Below, piece after piece: positions 1-8,155 of a stretch of 32,472 nt of DNA; positions within the stretch are counted from its first letter, which is position 1; the number at the start of each line of letters is the position of its first letter. The notes below the pieces were generated by a model, which was given only the letters and a program-made list of their open reading frames with translations, searched no databases and had not been told where the DNA came from. Both the position numbers and the translations under genes were made by a program. The stretch comes from JADLGF01 sp020849415 (GTDB lineage Bacteria; Chloroflexota; Chloroflexia; Thermomicrobiales; UBA6265), in the NCBI GenBank assembly GCA_033812595.1, contig JAPXTJ010000022.1, positions 1 through 32,472 on the forward strand, given 5' to 3'.

Positions 1-436
1 CCGTTTTGTATGGCAGCCCAAATTCGATCAGCTTGCCGCCCGCGACCCGGTAGGCCTGGTCGTAGCCGATCCGATGGCTGCGGTGAATCAGGAATTCGTT
101 CTTCATGCCGGTGGTATCGGGGAGTTTCGAGATTTTGACCTGATCGGTGCCGGTGATGCAGGCCGCCGCCGCGATTGTCATCGCCGCCGCCGAGCAGGAG
201 GTGACGTAGCCCGCCTCGGCGCCGGTCGCTTCGGCGATCTTCTTGCCGACCGCCGCGTTCAACTCCTCGATGAAGACGAAGGCGTTGGCGACCTCGGCCA
301 TGGCGGCGGTCGTCTCCGGAGCCATGTTCGAGCCACCGGCGAGGGTGATCGTGCCGCCGGCGTTGATCACCTGCCGGACGCCGATTCTCTCGAGGATCGG
401 GATGCGTTGAGCGGGGGTGCGGGTGGTATCGACCAT
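1..436 (-). CDS. PLP-dependent SelA/DgaE-like enzyme (3' part cut by window edge)
   Basis: Only the first 145 codons are present; the gene runs off the left edge. The start ATG (complement of 434-436) opens MVDTTRTPAQRIPILERIGV, followed by RQVINAGGTIT and then SNMAPETTAAMAE. This N-terminal pattern (I-N-A-x-G-x-x-T, then a conserved M-x-x-E run) is typical of the fold-type I PLP family that contains SelA and D-glucosaminate-6-phosphate ammonia lyase (DgaE). Further on the chain reads ATGAEAGYVTSCSAAAM, the usual place for phosphate-binding residues. The catalytic lysine lies beyond the edge, so activity cannot be confirmed. In non-selenium genomes such proteins are usually sugar-acid or amino-acid lyases rather than selenocysteine synthases; that fits the catabolic genes further right, but this is inference. 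Confidence 0.72.
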   Translation of the reverse strand, partial: MVDTTRTPAQRIPILERIGVRQVINAGGTITLAGGSNMAPETTAAMAEVANAFVFIEELNAAVGKKIAEATGAEAGYVTSCSAAAMTIAAAACITGTDQVKISKLPDTTGMKNEFLIHRSHRIGYDQAYRVAGGKLIEFGLPYKT

Positions 437-441
437 CGGGT

Positions 442-515
442 GAGCGGCCTTCCTGATGACAGCGAGCGTTCCCGGCATCATATCGGGCCGGGCAACGCTC
501 CGCAAAAGGCCGCTC
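442..515. terminator. Nested inverted repeat, possible terminator or processing hairpin
   Basis: Two concentric stems are visible. The outer arms are GAGCGGCCTT (442-451) and AAGGCCGCTC (506-515), a perfect 10 bp pair. The inner arms are AGCGTTCCCGGC (465-476) and GCCGGGCAACGCT (487-499), pairing except for one bulged C around a 10-nt loop. It fills the gap between the secreted protein ending at 521 and the PLP enzyme starting at 436, both on the minus strand. There is no T-run after it, so a simple rho-independent terminator is not proven. Confidence 0.5.
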
Positions 516-520
516 GCTGG

Positions 521-1549
521 CTAACGCCCCGGATTGATCCTCGGACGCGACGCCGGGCCACCACCTTCGACCTCGCCGGGGGCGGTCTGAACGACCGGCT
601 CATTAAAGGAGTACTCGAAGAGGAACGCGCAATCGCTGTCGGTCGCGTGCTGGTAGCAGAACACGACCTCTGATTGTGTTTGCGGTACGGCGAAGAGAAA
701 GCGACCGGTGGCGGTAGCGCCGTTGATGAGTTTGATCCAACTCCAGTCGTAAACCGTGTTGTCAAACTCCCAGTCCCAGACGAGGGCAGGGCCAATGCCC
801 TCAATGACCAGCCGGCCACCCTCGATGATGGCATCGTTGTTGGTGACACTGGCGAAATTGATCTCGACCACAAAGAATCGCGTCGGGTGATTGACGAGGT
901 TCGAATCGGTCGGGGGCGCGACCTCACGCTCGATGTGCTTCCAGGAGACTTCAACCAGACCGTCCGGATAGACCATTTCGGGCGGCAGCGGAGTGTTCGC
1001 CGGGTACCCGGGTCGGTAGGACTCCCGCACCGATCGAGCGGCCGCTTCGAGCAAGCCATACTGACTGGTGAGCACCCGATGCGTGAAGCGAAGCAGATAG
1101 CCGCCATCGCTGGAGGCGATGCAATCGACCCGGTGGGTAACATCCACGATCTGGCCGGAGTTGTTTGGCCAGGGCGCGGCCACCACGCCCGATCCGTTCT
1201 GCACCGGCTCCACCACCACGGCGCTGCTGGCGCTGGAAATTGTGTCGTTCAGCGTTTCCAGCGCGCATTCGTCAACGGACATCGCGTAGGGAATCGCTTC
1301 GATCGAAAGGACGCTCGAATTACTCAGTAGATCGATCTCATCGAACGTGCCGGTGGCAGTTTCCTCGCTGGCCCGGAAGGTGTCGCGACGGTAATCGATG
1401 GTGTAGCCCCACGTAGGGCTGGTCCAGCTGAGGACAACGTGACTGACCGCCGCACCCACCGGTTGAGCGAACAACGGCAATGCGAGAATGAGGAAGAGCA
1501 ACACGCTTCGCAATCGCCCGAATGCTACGGGCAATTGATGCCTCTTCAT
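521..1549 (-). CDS. Secreted protein of unknown function (paralogue A)
   Basis: This 342-residue protein has a clear Sec signal peptide: basic MKRHQLPVAFGRLR, then a hydrophobic core SVLLFLILALPLFA and a probable cleavage site near QPVGAA. The mature part looks beta-rich, with many alternating hydrophobic residues and a few Cys. It ends GGGPASRPRINPGR. I do not recognise the family. Its C-terminal 110 residues resemble the end of the next gene upstream (1556-2440): both have a W-x-W or WTW region, then a YxLPAGSE/INGATA segment, F-x-F, VFYQ/VFCYQ and the same GPxSxPRINPG tail. The two therefore look like a tandem duplication. The ribosome-binding GGAGG for this gene overlaps the last codons of its neighbour, with only 6 bases between the reading frames, so they are probably co-transcribed. 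Confidence 0.8.
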   Translation of the reverse strand: MKRHQLPVAFGRLRSVLLFLILALPLFAQPVGAAVSHVVLSWTSPTWGYTIDYRRDTFRASEETATGTFDEIDLLSNSSVLSIEAIPYAMSVDECALETLNDTISSASSAVVVEPVQNGSGVVAAPWPNNSGQIVDVTHRVDCIASSDGGYLLRFTHRVLTSQYGLLEAAARSVRESYRPGYPANTPLPPEMVYPDGLVEVSWKHIEREVAPPTDSNLVNHPTRFFVVEINFASVTNNDAIIEGGRLVIEGIGPALVWDWEFDNTVYDWSWIKLINGATATGRFLFAVPQTQSEVVFCYQHATDSDCAFLFEYSFNEPVVQTAPGEVEGGGPASRPRINPGR

Positions 1550-1555
1550 TACTCG

Positions 1556-2440
1556 CTATCCTCCCGGATTGATTCTTGGACCCGACGAGGGACCCTCGAT
1601 CGGAGTCACACGAGCGAGGAGAATCCGGCGCGTTGGTTGCTGATAGAAGACCTCGGCGATTGAATCAGCTTCGCTCGACGTGAAGGTAAAGACGCCGGTT
1701 ACCTCGCTCCCCGCAGGGAGAATGTATGGTGATTCTTCGCCTGAAACACCGTCCCATGTCCACCCAGTTAGCTCGTGAGCACCATCAAGCTGCAGCCGTT
1801 CGATATAGAACTTCGCGTCCTCTGTGTCGATGTTCACCAGCTCTAATGTCGCAGTGAATGTGTCGTTACCAGGATCAAGTGACGCGCTCGTGACCGCGAT
1901 TATTCCCTCCGCGCAAGCACCGACCCACTCCGGCGCTGCAGGTTCGATCGAATCGACGAGTTCGGATACGTATTCATTCCGTGTGCAATTGTGAGCGTGA
2001 TGCTCCAGCAACATGACGACAATGTGCGTCTCCGACTCGTGTCCAGGAAGGGTGTTGGGCTCGATAATGTGGGTCTCGATGGACCATTTAGTCGGATCAC
2101 CGTTGCCATCGATGTACCGGCCACTCGCGGTCTTCCATCCATGGGCCGGTATGTCACCGGTGTGACCCGTGCCACGATTGAGAACTTCACTGTACTTCTC
2201 GGCTACGAGATCACTTTGGGTATTGTCAGACTCTTTTTCTCGGAAGCTGATCTCCAGCCTGGTGCGGTCAGCGTGGTCATCAAGCATCGCATTCGCATTG
2301 ATCACACCGTTTAGCACGACTGTGTCAGCATCGTTCTTGTCATCGGATTCGGCGTACGCCCATTTTTCCTGATCCCAAACCAACGTACTACCGAAGGTGG
2401 TGGACTGAAAGATGCAATTTCGTACTCCGCCGCATGTCAT
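1556..2440 (-). CDS. Unknown protein, paralogue B, apparently without signal peptide
   Basis: The 294-residue product starts at an ATG (complement of 2438-2440) with GGAGG nine bases upstream. Unlike its downstream paralogue it begins MTCGGVRNCIFQSTTFGSTL with no basic-plus-hydrophobic leader, and the frame upstream reaches a TAG without another usable start. The body is acidic and beta-rich. Near residues 220-294 it shows LTGWTWDGVSGEESPYILP, a following VFTFTSSEADSIAEVFYQ and the tail GPSSGPRINPGG, which parallel paralogue A. It lies 52 bases after the cyclase-STAND regulator and 6 bases before paralogue A, all on one strand. Function unknown. Either it has lost its export signal, stays in the cytoplasm, or its 5' end has been rearranged. 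Confidence 0.72.
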   Translation of the reverse strand: MTCGGVRNCIFQSTTFGSTLVWDQEKWAYAESDDKNDADTVVLNGVINANAMLDDHADRTRLEISFREKESDNTQSDLVAEKYSEVLNRGTGHTGDIPAHGWKTASGRYIDGNGDPTKWSIETHIIEPNTLPGHESETHIVVMLLEHHAHNCTRNEYVSELVDSIEPAAPEWVGACAEGIIAVTSASLDPGNDTFTATLELVNIDTEDAKFYIERLQLDGAHELTGWTWDGVSGEESPYILPAGSEVTGVFTFTSSEADSIAEVFYQQPTRRILLARVTPIEGPSSGPRINPGG

Positions 2441-2492
2441 CGGTCTTGCCTCCGCAAACGTGGCTGTACATAGTGTTTTATTCCTATATCTA

Positions 2493-5372
2493 TCATGGGA
2501 CGTGTGCCTTGTCTATGGGAGACTCGATCGTGGCGGCGAGGTCGACCAACTCATCCAGGGACAACCGACTTCCGGTCTCAATCATCCTGCCGTAAAGACG
2601 TTCGCCGAGGGAGGTATTGGCGAGTCCGATTGCGCGTGCCCGACCCTCGGCCAGTTGCGCCGGAATCGCCACCTCAAGTTCGGATCGCCACCGATCGGTT
2701 GCGCCGTAAAGGGTAGCCGCGACTTCGAAACCGCGTTGTTTGGCGGCGCATTCGGCCAGAGCATCGAGCAGATCGACGACACTGTCGGTTTCGTTGAGTT
2801 CCATGTGTAGGAAAAGGCTTTCCCGGAAACTCGCGATGGCGCGCCCAAGGTCGCCTGACAGTAAGGCCGAACTCCCCAATCCTCCGATCGCTCGGGCAAT
2901 GCCACTCGGGTCCTCCGCCGCCCGGAATTGTGCGAGTGCGCGCTCGTAATACTGCCGAGCGGCCACCCCGTCACCGCACGATTCGGCCGCTGTGCCAAGG
3001 CCGTCAAAGGCGTAACCCTTGCCCTGATGATCGCCGAGTAGGTCACAGCAGCGCAGGCTCTCTTCCCCGTAGGCGATCGCCTCCTGATGCGACTCCGGGA
3101 ACGGGGCGAGCAGCATTAGAAGATTGCCGGTCAGCAGGGCGATGTTGAACAGGTCATTGAGGTCGCGGGCTATCTCCAGCGCGGCTTCGTACTGGTGGCG
3201 GGCGGTTTCCAGATCGCCGCGGTAGTGGGCGACCGCGCCGAGGTTCGACATTGCGACCGCCTGCCGTTTGCGGTCAGCGGCCGCTTCCGCGACCGACAGG
3301 CTGCGGGTGAAGAACGATTCCGCTTGTGCGGTGTCGCCGTCGGCCAGCACCACGCCGCCGATGCTGTTCAGGGCGGCGGCGATGGCCGATTGGTCGTGCA
3401 AGGTTTCGGCCAGGGTCAGCGCTGCTTCGAAATACGTTCGGGCCGCTGTGTAATCGCCGTTGGCGTTGGCCAGGGTGCCGGCTTCGCTGAGGGCGGTTTG
3501 GCGGGCGGGGGAGGGTTCATCGGGGGTGTTGGCGAGGGCGCGTTCCAGCGCGCGGCGACCCTCGGTGACGTACCCCCGGAATTGCCAGAAGCGGGCCAGC
3601 GCGCCGGCCAGTTCGAGATTGACCGCGGCTTCGCCCGCTTCATCCGCCCAGGCGATGGCGGCGCGCAGATTGTTGTGCTCGGTTTCGAGCCGATCGAGCC
3701 CGGCGGGATCATTCAGATCGGGCGATTCCACCACCCAGCGGTGGTACCAGCCGGCGTGCCGGCGTCGGGTTGACGTCGCTTCGTCCGCTTCGGTCAACGC
3801 TTCCAGCGCGAACGCGCGGACGCTTTCGAGCATGACGTAGCGATCCTCGTCACCCCGCGTGATCCGGCCCAACAGGTGCTTTTCCGCCAGTGCATCCAGG
3901 TTCGCCTGCAACCGATAGAGATCGGCATCGCCGGTGACTCCACAGGCTGCGTTCAGGTCGAAGCCGCCGCTGAACACGGCCAGCGACCGAAAGAGCGCCC
4001 GATCCGCCGGGGAGAGGAGATCGTAGCTCCAGCCGATCGTGGCGCGCAGCGTTTGCTGACGATTGGGCAGATCGCGCGCGCCGCCGGTGAGCAGATCGAG
4101 CCGGTGGGTCAGGCGCGCCAGCAGGGCCGCCGGCGAGAGCATCGCGATCCGGGCGGCGGCCAGTTCGATCGCCAGTGGCAACCCCTCGACCTGCCGGCAG
4201 ATGGCGGCGACGTCATCGACATTTCCGGCGTCGAGGGCGAACCGGGGCGAAACGGCCGTCGCCCGCTCGACAAAGAGTTGCACTGAGGGCACGGCGGCGA
4301 TCGCCGCGACATCGCCGGCCAGTTCCGGGTCGGGCAACGGCAGCAGCTCGACCGGGAATTGCCGCTCGGCCCGGATGTGCAGCGCTTCGCGACTGGTCAC
4401 GATCACCCGCAGACCCGGCGCGGCGGCGAGGAGCCGGGCGACATCGGTGGCGGCGTCGATGATCTGCTCGAAATTGTCGAGCAGGAGCAGCAACTCCCGG
4501 TTCGCCAGCCAGGCGGCGAGCGTTTCGCCCGGCGATTGCTCGCCATCGGCCCGGAGTCCGAGCGCGTCGGCGATGGCCGGCAGGACTTGCGCGGGGTCCG
4601 AAACCGGCGCCAGTTCGACCAGCGCGACCCCCTCACTCCAGGCGCTGCGCAGCCGGTAGCCGGCCTCGATCGCCAGTCGTGTCTTCCCGGCGCCGCCCGG
4701 TCCGGTCAGGGTGATCAGGCGCACGTTCTGCTGAAACAGAGCCGCGATGCGTTCGACATCGTCCGCCCGGCCGATGATGTCGTTCGGCGGCGCCGGCAGG
4801 TTGAAGCGGGGAGGTTCGGCGGTGATGAGCGGCGCGAAATCGGCCGGCAGACCGGGGCCGGTCGCCTGGTGGATTGCCTCCGGTTCCGGAAAGTCGCGCA
4901 GACGGTGGCGGCCGAGCGAGCGCAATCCGCACTGATCGGGCAGGCGATCGATGGTGGCGATGGCCATCGCGTCCGAGAGCAGGATTTGCCCGCCGTGACC
5001 GGCGCCGAGCAGCCGCCCGAGGCGGTTCAGGATCGGCGAGCGGAAGTCACCGGATCGGTCGGGCGCGATCGTGCCGGCGTGGAGCGCCATCCGCACCTGC
5101 AGGGGCATCGGCAATGGCCACACCTCGGCGGTCAGCGCGGTTTGCGCTTCTATCGCCGCCGCCAGCGCCGCTACGGGAGAGGGGAAGGCGATCTGGAACG
5201 CGTCGCCGATGACCTTGTAGACGATCCCGGCGTGATCGGCTGCGGCCGTGCGCAGGATGGCGTCGTGCCGGGCGTAGGCGCGCTCCATCTCGCGCGGAAA
5301 GCGCTCCCAGAGCCCGGTGCTCCCGGCCACATCGGTAAACAGGAAGGCGTGCATGTTCCCCGCCGCGCCCAT
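2493..5372 (-). CDS. Class III adenylate/guanylate cyclase - STAND ATPase - TPR regulator
   Basis: The 959-residue protein has three parts. Residues 8-170 form a class III nucleotidyl cyclase catalytic domain: FTDVAGST with metal Asp14, YKVIGDAF with Lys53 and metal Asp57, and LNRLGR with Asn116 and Arg120 as transition-state residues. All catalytic positions I can place are present. Residues 190-460 are an NB-ARC/STAND ATPase, with P-loop GPGGAGKT at 224-231, Walker B LLLLLDNFEQI near 300 and an LPLAIELAAARI motif. From about 560 to 930 there are TPR-like helical repeats rich in A-x-x-x-Y/F. No C-terminal HTH is seen, so it is probably a sensor that makes a cyclic nucleotide when a ligand is bound by the TPRs, rather than a LuxR-type activator. 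Such fusions are common in Chloroflexota and Actinobacteria. It may control the two unknown genes directly downstream. Confidence 0.9.
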   Translation of the reverse strand: MGAAGNMHAFLFTDVAGSTGLWERFPREMERAYARHDAILRTAAADHAGIVYKVIGDAFQIAFPSPVAALAAAIEAQTALTAEVWPLPMPLQVRMALHAGTIAPDRSGDFRSPILNRLGRLLGAGHGGQILLSDAMAIATIDRLPDQCGLRSLGRHRLRDFPEPEAIHQATGPGLPADFAPLITAEPPRFNLPAPPNDIIGRADDVERIAALFQQNVRLITLTGPGGAGKTRLAIEAGYRLRSAWSEGVALVELAPVSDPAQVLPAIADALGLRADGEQSPGETLAAWLANRELLLLLDNFEQIIDAATDVARLLAAAPGLRVIVTSREALHIRAERQFPVELLPLPDPELAGDVAAIAAVPSVQLFVERATAVSPRFALDAGNVDDVAAICRQVEGLPLAIELAAARIAMLSPAALLARLTHRLDLLTGGARDLPNRQQTLRATIGWSYDLLSPADRALFRSLAVFSGGFDLNAACGVTGDADLYRLQANLDALAEKHLLGRITRGDEDRYVMLESVRAFALEALTEADEATSTRRRHAGWYHRWVVESPDLNDPAGLDRLETEHNNLRAAIAWADEAGEAAVNLELAGALARFWQFRGYVTEGRRALERALANTPDEPSPARQTALSEAGTLANANGDYTAARTYFEAALTLAETLHDQSAIAAALNSIGGVVLADGDTAQAESFFTRSLSVAEAAADRKRQAVAMSNLGAVAHYRGDLETARHQYEAALEIARDLNDLFNIALLTGNLLMLLAPFPESHQEAIAYGEESLRCCDLLGDHQGKGYAFDGLGTAAESCGDGVAARQYYERALAQFRAAEDPSGIARAIGGLGSSALLSGDLGRAIASFRESLFLHMELNETDSVVDLLDALAECAAKQRGFEVAATLYGATDRWRSELEVAIPAQLAEGRARAIGLANTSLGERLYGRMIETGSRLSLDELVDLAATIESPIDKAHVP

Positions 5373-5480
5373 GATCGCCCCCGCCAGACGCAGAAATTGA
5401 TGATCACTCGCAGTTTACCGGACCGGACCTCTTCAAACCCAAACAAATCCCCTACGGGGTGATGGGAAATGGGCCGGTAC

Positions 5481-6608
5481 TTACTCCCCGACGCGGGCCC
5501 ACTCCATGGTGGAGGCTTCGGCACTGCCGCCGTACCAGGCGAGGAAGAGATCGCCGTCCGGCAGCAAGATGCCGCGCGGGTGGCCGAAGCGCCACGCCAT
5601 CATGTCCTGCCAGAAGTCATCGAAGTCGCGCGATTCGGTGGCGTGGCCGGCTTCGGTGCCTTCGCGGCTATCGAAGAAGGTCAGCTCGTGCTCGCGATCC
5701 CAGGTCCGGCCGAAGTCCTCGCTGATGACCAGCCGCAGCGACGGCGGGTCGTGCCGGTGCACGTAAACCGCGCCGAGGCGATCGCCGCCGAGTGCGATCG
5801 GCTGGCAGTGCTGACCCCGCCCGCCGGTCGGCTCCGGCTGGCTCCAGGTGCGGCCCTCGGGCGAGCCGAACTGGATGTGGTTCTCGATATCGGTGGCGCG
5901 GTTGCGATCGTGGGTCCAGTACATGATCGCGATCTCGCCCGTCTCCGGATGCGTGGCGTCGCGCTGGTCCCAGTAGAAGATGTCGACCCCGTCCGAAGTC
6001 GCGGCCACCACGTCGTCCGGCCAGGTCTCGCCGCCGTCGGTGGAAATCCGGAAGTGGGCCGAGTGCACGCCCCACGAGGCGTCGTCGTACGTCTTCCAGC
6101 TTTCGTAGGGGTAGGCGAGCGCGCCATCCGCCAGCTTCACGACCGGTCCGGTGACGGTGCAGCCGGTGTCCGGGGAGAGATCGATCTCGCGGAACGGACC
6201 CCAGGTTTCGCCGCCGTCGAACGATTCAGCGAGCAGATTACGGGTCGGGGCGAGGCCGGTCGTTTCCGGATTGACGAACGATTTGCTGTGATCGGAGCGA
6301 TCGACCCAGCAGGAGGCGAGGAAGAGGTGTCCCGGCTCGAACTCGGTGAAATGGCCGGAGTAGAGATTCCCTTCGATGCCATCGATGGTGGCGGTGATGC
6401 CGGGGTGCAGCGTCTCCCAGCTCTGGCCCTCATCCCGGCTGCGCATCACGCGCACGCGGCCATCGGGCGCATCGCGGCCGGTTCCGAGCCGGAACCCGAC
6501 CAGGATGTCGCCGTTGGCGAGCCGGATCAACGAGGTGAAAGCGCACGATTTCTCGTTCGGTGCGGCGGTGGCGCCGTCGAAAATGATTCCCCGATCCTTG
6601 ACGCGCAT
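5481..6608 (-). CDS. BNR/Asp-box (sialidase-superfamily) protein 1
   Basis: The 375-residue product carries several Asp boxes (S-x-D-x-G-x-x-W): SRDEGQSW, SFDGGETW, STDGGETW and the weaker SEDFGRTW, spaced as in a six-bladed beta-propeller. It begins MRVKDRGIIFDGATAAPNEK without a signal peptide and has a GGGGGAT ribosome-binding site just upstream. The FRIP motif that carries the first catalytic Arg of true sialidases is absent at the expected place, where the chain reads AFTSLIRLANGDILVGFRLG. It is therefore best called an exo-sialidase-like glycan-binding or hydrolase protein of unknown substrate. It shares the segment RL-x-NG...FRLGTG and Asp boxes with the protein at 10672-11742, so they are paralogues. 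Confidence 0.85.
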   Translation of the reverse strand: MRVKDRGIIFDGATAAPNEKSCAFTSLIRLANGDILVGFRLGTGRDAPDGRVRVMRSRDEGQSWETLHPGITATIDGIEGNLYSGHFTEFEPGHLFLASCWVDRSDHSKSFVNPETTGLAPTRNLLAESFDGGETWGPFREIDLSPDTGCTVTGPVVKLADGALAYPYESWKTYDDASWGVHSAHFRISTDGGETWPDDVVAATSDGVDIFYWDQRDATHPETGEIAIMYWTHDRNRATDIENHIQFGSPEGRTWSQPEPTGGRGQHCQPIALGGDRLGAVYVHRHDPPSLRLVISEDFGRTWDREHELTFFDSREGTEAGHATESRDFDDFWQDMMAWRFGHPRGILLPDGDLFLAWYGGSAEASTMEWARVGE

Positions 6609-6709
6609 CGTATCCCCCCAAGCGGCGTGATGGTCCGTTTCCGCCCGGTATCATCCCCGATTCGAGCGGATCGCGGGGAGAGTGTCCTGGCCGGCAGAAT
6701 TTCGTCGTC

Positions 6710-6742
6710 GTAGGGTTGCGGACACAAGGTCCGCATCCCTAC
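6710..6742. repeat. Short REP-like hairpin (14 bp stem, ACAAG loop)
   Basis: Arms 6710-6723 and 6729-6742 are GTAGGGTTGCGGAC and GTCCGCATCCCTAC, complementary at 13 of 14 positions around the loop ACAAG. It lies between the serpin stop and the start of the BNR protein on the same strand. I remember similar GTAGGG...CCCTAC hairpins as dispersed intergenic repeats in many bacterial genomes; it could also fold in the mRNA as a processing or attenuation structure. There is no T-run. Confidence 0.7.
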
Positions 6743-6768
6743 ACCGGGCGGTGGGGGCTAAAGACGCC

Positions 6769-8052
6769 TTATGCCTCCGGGGAGAGCAGGCGGCCGAGGA
6801 AGAGGATGGCGCCGGTGACGGTGTCGCGGATGGCGAAGAGGAACGGCCGGTCAATATCGACCTGGATCGGATCGCTCGGGGCGGCCGAGGCGCCCTCCAT
6901 GATCACCACCGTCGCCGCGGCCGCTTCCGTGCCGGCTTCGTCCAGCGCGATGAACGCCTTGTGCAGGATGTCGCTGATGAAGAGCCGCTCGTCCGTTTCG
7001 CCGCCGACCATGCCGGAGAAATCAGCCAATCCGTCATCGAATGCGTCGGTCATGCCGAGCGCCTTGAGCGCATCGGCGACACTCGCGCCGAATTCGAACG
7101 AGAAGGAGGGGAGTGAGAGGATGATCTCGGTCCACTCGAACTCGTTGACAATCCGCTTCATTGTGTCCGCATCGAACGAGGCGTCGAACTCCTCGAACGT
7201 CCCTTCGTCCGGCATGACCAGGGTGAAGGCGAATCCGCTGCCGGCGTACGGCAGTTCGAGCGCCTGATACCCCTCGCCCTGCGCGTAATCGAAGCGCTCC
7301 TGCTGGTGCATGAACGGGACCGTCACGTTCTCGCCATCGAGGAGGGTGAACTCGTCGTCGCTGGTGAATTCGGGATTGAAGTCGCGCAGCCAGGCGCCGT
7401 AGAACCAGATGGCGTTGGCGAGCACCAGCCGGGCGTCCGGCGTGATCGCCCCCTCGGGCACAATATTTTCGATCCGGTCGTTCGTCTGCTCGGCGATCCA
7501 GTCGTTGATCTCGATGCGTGCGCCCTCCGGATCACCCTTGAAATCGACCAGATTGAGCGCCGCGCCGAACTCCTCGGAGAGGACGTTCAGATAGTCGTCA
7601 TTGAATGGGAAGGTCTGCTCGCCCCAGATCGCGTTGGCGACGCTGAGCGTCCGCGCGGTCTGGCCTTCGTCCGGATCATCATCGGCGGTGCCTCGCTCGG
7701 TGAGATCGGCGGTCAGGTCGCGGAAGGCGGCGGGGAGATCACCGGCGTCGATGGCGAAGTTCATGGCGTTCGCCATCTGCTCGGCGGTGGTTCCGGCCGC
7801 GCCGGCGAAGGTCATGGCGAGCGCCAGCGACACGCTATAGGGCGAGATGAGCAGGTTGCCCTCGTTGGCGGCCCGGATCTCCTGATAGAGCTCGAGCGCG
7901 AAGAGATTGTTGTCGAGTACGAGCGCGTTGACGGCGGCATCGGTCTCGGCGGCGGCCTTCAGCCAATTGGGCGCCTGCGCGGCGGCAAAGGCGACGGCCC
8001 CCGCCTGGATCAGACGACGGCGATCGAACCTGGTGTGGAGATTGGCGATCAT
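6769..8052 (-). CDS. Inhibitory-type serpin with Tat-like signal
   Basis: A full-length serpin of 427 residues. I chose the ATG at 8050-8052 because AGGAG lies ten bases upstream; an ATG at 8071-8073 in frame would add seven residues. The N-terminus has a twin-Arg pattern, FDRRRLIQAG, and a hydrophobic stretch, suggesting Tat export. The core shows NLLISPYSVSLALAMTFAGA (strand 6B/helix B region). The hinge EAGTEAAAAT (about 372-381) matches the small-residue hinge of inhibitory serpins, and the C-terminal signature is DRPFLFAIRDTVTGAILFLG. By the usual 17-residue count the scissile bond falls at Ala388-Ser389, which would suit an elastase- or subtilisin-like target protease. It sits between two BNR genes, but nothing shows a functional link. 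Confidence 0.93.
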   Translation of the reverse strand: MIANLHTRFDRRRLIQAGAVAFAAAQAPNWLKAAAETDAAVNALVLDNNLFALELYQEIRAANEGNLLISPYSVSLALAMTFAGAAGTTAEQMANAMNFAIDAGDLPAAFRDLTADLTERGTADDDPDEGQTARTLSVANAIWGEQTFPFNDDYLNVLSEEFGAALNLVDFKGDPEGARIEINDWIAEQTNDRIENIVPEGAITPDARLVLANAIWFYGAWLRDFNPEFTSDDEFTLLDGENVTVPFMHQQERFDYAQGEGYQALELPYAGSGFAFTLVMPDEGTFEEFDASFDADTMKRIVNEFEWTEIILSLPSFSFEFGASVADALKALGMTDAFDDGLADFSGMVGGETDERLFISDILHKAFIALDEAGTEAAAATVVIMEGASAAPSDPIQVDIDRPFLFAIRDTVTGAILFLGRLLSPEA

Positions 8053-8155
8053 CGGTGGTGTGCTCCTCATCATTGAGTGCGGGCGCGCCCGGCAGTGGCG
8101 CGGAAAATGTCATTCTCATTGATCAACGCGCGATAAGGCCGATCGGTTTCAGGAC

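Noticed and set aside
4359..5462. Plus-strand frame of 367 codons opposite the cyclase-STAND gene
   Set aside because: Shadow frame over the P-loop and cyclase coding sequence; no motif.
5469..6713. Plus-strand frame of 414 codons opposite the first BNR gene
   Set aside because: Shadow frame; the minus-strand product has four to five Asp boxes and a ribosome-binding site.
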